The notes below the pieces were generated by a model. It did no database searches. It was not told the origin of the DNA and was given only the letters and a program-made list of their open reading frames with translations. A stretch of DNA of 64,000 nucleotides. Source: Capillidium heterosporum (Eukaryota; Entomophthoromycota; Entomophthoromycetes; Entomophthorales; Capillidiaceae). Positions within the stretch are counted from its first letter, which is position 1; each line of letters starts with the position of its first letter. A program made the translations under genes and the position numbers. The stretch spans positions 2,232,001 to 2,296,000 of the forward strand of contig WBMQ01000003.1 of the NCBI GenBank assembly GCA_016630905.1, written 5' to 3'. This document shows positions 59,610-64,000 of this stretch, piece by piece.

Positions 59610-62600
59610 TTTTGTTTGGAATGAGATATTTCAATTTAATTTTAATGATGGTAAGATGGGATTTCGGTCATCCAATGTTTTCAATAACAGTAACCTTGAC
59701 TTTGGTCAATTAAATAATGTTAAGTTTACTACACACCAACCGATCGCCAGCAGGTGGCTAATGAGATGCCATCTCTTGGAAAGTTGGACTTTTCTCCAAT
59801 TGCCAACTATGGAAAAAAGCAATATCGAATTTCCAAATCTTGACCTTAAACTTTCTCTTGCCCCTAAAATTTAAACTTCCCCTATATGGCTCGGTCGATC
59901 ACCAATAGTCAGCTTATTGTTAGTATAAAGCGTCCAACTAGAGATGGGCTGGTATATTTTTATAAAAATGTTGGAAGGTTTCCGAAAGTTGGCTATATCA
60001 AGCAATTAAATTTGGTAGTTGTAGTGATCTTCATTACTGAGTTGATTGGAAAGTGATACCACCTTATAGTTTTGCCGCACCTAAATGAGGTTGAGGATAT
60101 TCCTGCTGGATGGTGTACTTCAACTATGATAACCTCAGCATTTGAATTCACTCTTACCTTTCCGTTTGATTACCAAATTTTTCGATGGAATGAGTTGGTA
60201 ATGGACGCATTGCTGGTGCAAGATCACATTCCGTTGATCATAGAAATTCAGAATTACTAAACTTTATCCAATGAATGCAAACCTTAGACACTGAATGCTC
60301 TGCAGCTATTTGATGTATTTTAATATTTGAAGTATGCTTTTGATTGACAGGGTGGTTTGTTGTGCTGGCGGTACCATACGTTCGGCCAAGTTACCCCTAT
60401 CCCTTTTCCGACTTTACCTCGGCTAAATTGCATCTCCACCCATTTGGAAAAATCAAATGAGCAGTAATTGCAAATATCGATTTGTCAGTAACCAGCAAAT
60501 TTTGCAAATTTCCAAGCCAACTTTCTCAAGTGTAAGATGAATCCCTATTTGAAATTATGTAAAACATGCTGGTATAAGCAAGCCAATATTCGAAAGGTGA
60601 ATCTATATAGCTGAAAAAATAGTTCACCACTTGCTTATAAGCCTTCTACAAAGGTTTATATAGCATATTTGGAATAAAATTAACTACCAAATATACCAGG
60701 TGGGTTTGTAACTTTAAAGTTTCTACACTTACCAGATTGTAAAGCTATATACTATATAAAATACACTACTGGTGGATTCTAGATCCGCTAGGTAAGGTAA
60801 ATAGGCCATCAATAACAAGAAATTGAGCACGGGACAGTGTCTTTCCAACGCCATATAATAGAGCTGTCATTAATCCCTACAGATAACTTTACCGATAAAA
60901 ATGGTAATATCCATTTAGTTGAACTATATAGGCATATATGTTATCGTTTTAGGAGTAACTGCATTTCAGAGCACATTTATTCTCATAAACAAGGTATCCA
61001 GTTAAAGTTGATAGAGGTAGGGGGAAATAGGTTTTGCGAGATGATGGTGATAGCTGCCTTGGCTGAAGTTATAGCTGATCTCATTTTCAAAATTTAGCTA
61101 CACTGGAACCGAAGCTCTCATTGTCAATAACCCAGCTCACAACCCAAAACATGAGTCACCAAGATTAGAGTACTAGCTATATACAACGCCAACTTTTGTT
61201 GAAACAATATCAGCATCTATATCCAAGGAATTGACAGTAGTTATATAGCTTTTGGATTTGTGAACAGTTTGACAATTATGTCCTTAGCACTAGCTTTAGC
61301 CTAACTGTTCCAACTGTCATGGTTGAAATGAGATTTAAACTATGATACTAGTTATATAGTTGAAAAACGTCATAGTGATATGAGTATCGTTCAAGATAGA
61401 AGCTATAAAATCTTTAAGGAAATGACGATGGAGAACAACTATATGTAGGATTTTTATCAATGTTATTAAATAAAGGCATATTATGCAGTCTACTATTTAA
61501 TGGCCTACTAATAACATACTAGTTTTATCTAATTAAGGAACTTTTAGCATATTTCATCCAAGTCAAGTTTAGCAAAACTTTTCACTAGCTTGAGAATTAA
61601 CTAAATATGTATACATATATATATTAATGCAAGTAGCATATACTAAAATAGCATTATAGTTTCTATAAATACATATCATAAAATTGTAAAGGCAGTCTTA
61701 AATTTAGTTTATAGCTTACAAAAATCTTTTTGGGTAGACAGCTTAGTAATAAGCAATGTAAAGACATACTAGACAAAAATAGAATAGCCAAAGTTTATTA
61801 AAGTAAAATAATCTAAAGTTACATATTTCAAACTACTTGCTCATATAAGCAGATAGCAATTCAAAATATGTGCAAGTGGCCTCAATCAATGCAATAGTAA
61901 ATTTTATATTATTCTGCTAAAGAGGCTTTAATTGTTGTTATATGTTAAATACTAAGCTTCAACTATAAAACTTTTGGAAGCTCAATAGTACAGAACTCTG
62001 AGGAATTAAAAGGTAGACTAATTTCTGAATTGCAATTAGAATTGGCTCTCAATAAGTCATTGACATTGATGTTTAAACTATCTTTGTCAAATGCTATATT
62101 AGTATTTCAAATTATAATGCTATCAAAGTTATTGTCTTTTACATATCTATTCTACTTTTATAACAATAGTTTTGGAATCAAAGTACTTATCACTTGTAGC
62201 AATTTTACTACCAAGTAGACCTATAATTAGCTTACTATCACCACCCTTAGCTCTACATTTAACCTAGATATTCCAATCTAAATAATTAAATTATAAGTTA
62301 AAGCTGCATCTAATATTGTAGAATCAAATATTAACTATGTTAATCTAAGCTCAATCCAAAATAGAGCCTAGATAAGGGTTATTAAAGATATATTTAGAAG
62401 ATACTAAGACATAGTAGTCCTTATTATTATTGATAGCATGCAGCTTATATAGCTAGTTAGCTATGGCTGTGTATATAATTAATGAGTCAGTTTGGATTTT
62501 CAAATCAATACTATCCAACTTGGCATTACTAAAAGGTTGGCTTGAGTGTGTACTACCTAGAAATAGGCTCTATAGCTAGTTAGTAAAGCTGAAATCAGCT

Positions 62601-63681
62601 GTGTTGTCAGTAAAGGTATAAATATCACTAGGGCTTTCAAGACTTAACTGCACTATACTATTTTTGAACTAGCAGTATTTTATATCCATTTCTATATTTG
62701 AGCAGTTTGTCAAAGTGGTATTAAAGAAGTGAAAGTACATTATAAATTAAAGTTGAGCTGAGGTAAAGTATTACTATATAAGATGTGTAAGTAAGCTAGA
62801 TTAATGGCTGAGACATTGTATTTATTGTAGTACTCATGCAGATTTCTTGGTTACTAAGTTGTTGAGATGATTTAAACTATTGCTATTTAGACTTCAGAAG
62901 AGTAAAGTTAGAATTAGAATTGATGTCAAAGGTCAACACCTTGGATAGGGTTAGTAAACTCAATGTGAAGACTTGCTCTAGTATCTTGCTGATATTCAAT
63001 ATCATCTACTGATTTGGAGAATGGCTAATGTATGTTTGAGCAGATCCAGACTATTATACGTTTTTTCTATAGCTGTATGTTGAATTACGGTTTCAAGTAG
63101 CTAAACTTAGCTGTTCTCTTTGGGCTAAAATGCTGCTATGTCTCCTTCTGTTCACCATTTGGTAGCTTAAACTGATAGCATTTAGCTGCCTGGGTAAGAG
63201 CAATTTATTTGAACTGTCAGCATCCTTAAATAAACTCCACTTGAAGTTTTGTATTACACTAGAGCTGGAGCATACTGTTTCAAGTAAAGGTGAGTTGCAA
63301 GTAAGGCTGATTGAAGGTCAATAGTATTACCTAAGCCAACTGCTATGTTGGTAATGCAACCACCGTTGGTTAAACCATTTTAGGATAGTTGGGTTTCAAA
63401 AAAGGCCTGCCCACAGATTAATTAAAGATATCTACAAACGTAGCTCACTATCTTTCAAGCTCGAACTCCATTAGTGAATAGTAGCCTCCACTTCCTTACA
63501 CTTACATAAACTAAAGGAAAAGTTAATATTTATAATATTTATAGAAATTTCATCTACGGCTGTACCAAATCCAAACTTCAACTACCAAGTTCTATTTCCA
63601 ATACCAAAACAAACACTCATCCAAAATTGCAAATATTTATTTGCATAAAAGACCTTAATGTAAAAAATAAAACACGTTTAA
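59610..63681. other. Long stretch without a supportable gene
   Basis: 4 kb of mixed and AT-rich sequence. Short open stretches (59533-59874, 60072-60260, 60837-61097 and 62030-62218, plus strand) have no recognised motif or splice support. On the minus strand around 63070-63250 there is coding-like sequence (SVIQNFKWSLFKDADSS, then RQLNAISLSYQMVN) bounded by stops, possibly a decayed gene. No RNA gene was recognised. Confidence 0.35.
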
Positions 63682-64000
63682 TTAGAGTCCAGGCCCATTA
63701 GGAACAGCAAATACATTGGCACCAGCCAAAGCAGCTGAACAGCTGGGGTTGTTACCCCAGTCACATATCACCGAGTTGCCGTTGACTTTACAGGTGGTTC
63801 CGGTGGTACAAGGTCTTAACAGCCACTTGCCTTGGTTACATACGGCATAATTGTTACCATTGCAAGAGTAGCTACCCTCTTGGGTACAGGTGTTGCCGTT
63901 GATGGGACATCCAGCTGGGTTGGTGGGGGTAGGGGTTTGAGTAGGTTTGGTGGCAGTTCCAGTCTGGGTTTGAGTTTGAGTAACGGTAGGGGTAACAACA
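63682..64000 (-). CDS. C-terminal part of a secreted CBM19-like chitin-binding protein (runs off the window)
   Basis: The minus-strand frame enters at the window edge and ends at TAA 63682-63684, giving about 105 residues. It begins with a Thr/Pro/Gln-rich linker (TPTVTQTQTQTGTATKPTQT) and continues with a Cys-rich module: CPINGNTCTQEGSYSCNGNN, YAVCNQGKWLLRPC, GTTCKVNGNSVICDW. The Cys spacing and the W..RPC...T.C motif resemble carbohydrate-binding module family 19, found on fungal chitinases. The catalytic domain, if any, lies beyond the window. It is transcribed toward the window interior. Confidence 0.6.
   Translation of the reverse strand, partial: VVTPTVTQTQTQTGTATKPTQTPTPTNPAGCPINGNTCTQEGSYSCNGNNYAVCNQGKWLLRPCTTGTTCKVNGNSVICDWGNNPSCSAALAGANVFAVPNGPGL

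Noticed and set aside
63816-63998. Minus-strand Pro/Leu-rich frame at the window end
   Set aside because: It is the shadow of the CBM19-like frame, which has clear Cys spacing and a natural stop.

Overview
This is a nuclear segment from a fungus. The evidence is short GT..AG spliceosomal introns (37 to about 130 nt), a CBM19-like chitin-binding domain, an Atp18-type ATP synthase subunit, and gene blocks of moderate GC set in very AT-rich spacer full of decayed LTR elements. Two genes, a condensin-II D3 subunit and a MAPKBP1/WDR62-type WD40 protein, belong to families I associate with non-Dikarya fungi and animals, so an early-diverging lineage is favoured. That placement is inference.

Layout. 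0.6-1.7 kb: ATP18 (minus strand) and a stop-riddled JmjN/ARID relic. 2.1-9.9 kb: nested LTR remnants with transition-type (RIP-like) decay and readable target-site duplications. 10-24 kb: UBE2E-type E2, ribosomal protein eS6, a solo LTR, an F-box/LRR protein, RRP7, eIF2-gamma and a chorismate-lyase-like (DUF98-type) protein. 24-29.8 kb: AT-rich desert with a degenerate gene and a solo LTR. 29.8-34.3 kb: a second DUF98-like paralogue, CDC73 and a BAX-inhibitor-1 protein. 34.6-36.8 kb: more LTR debris. 37-45.5 kb: ZIP transporter, a possible USP fragment, two tandem secreted I9-inhibitor proteins, U2A' and STE24. 45.9-59.6 kb: the MAPKBP1/WDR62-like protein, NCAPD3, mitochondrial uS7 and a possible APSES-like regulator. 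59.6-64 kb: mostly non-coding, ending in a partial CBM19 protein. The genes are single transcription units of general housekeeping type (translation, transcription elongation, splicing, proteolysis, chromosome structure); no operon or pathway cluster is visible.

The main anomaly is a recurrent +1 frame break. Seven genes are readable only if one nucleotide is skipped, at 12 positions: eS6 (2), eIF2-gamma (3), CDC73 (2), STE24 (2), NCAPD3 (1), the MAPKBP1-like gene (1) and the APSES-like gene (1). No gene needs a -1 shift. Where homology fixes the position (7 sites) the extra base is always C or T and is always followed by a purine (G or A). The contexts repeat: GCC-T-G three times and AAG-TTG-C-AAG twice in unrelated genes. 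This suggests programmed +1 frameshifting, single-base mRNA processing or four-base decoding. A systematic insertion error in the assembly is the alternative and must be excluded with raw reads.
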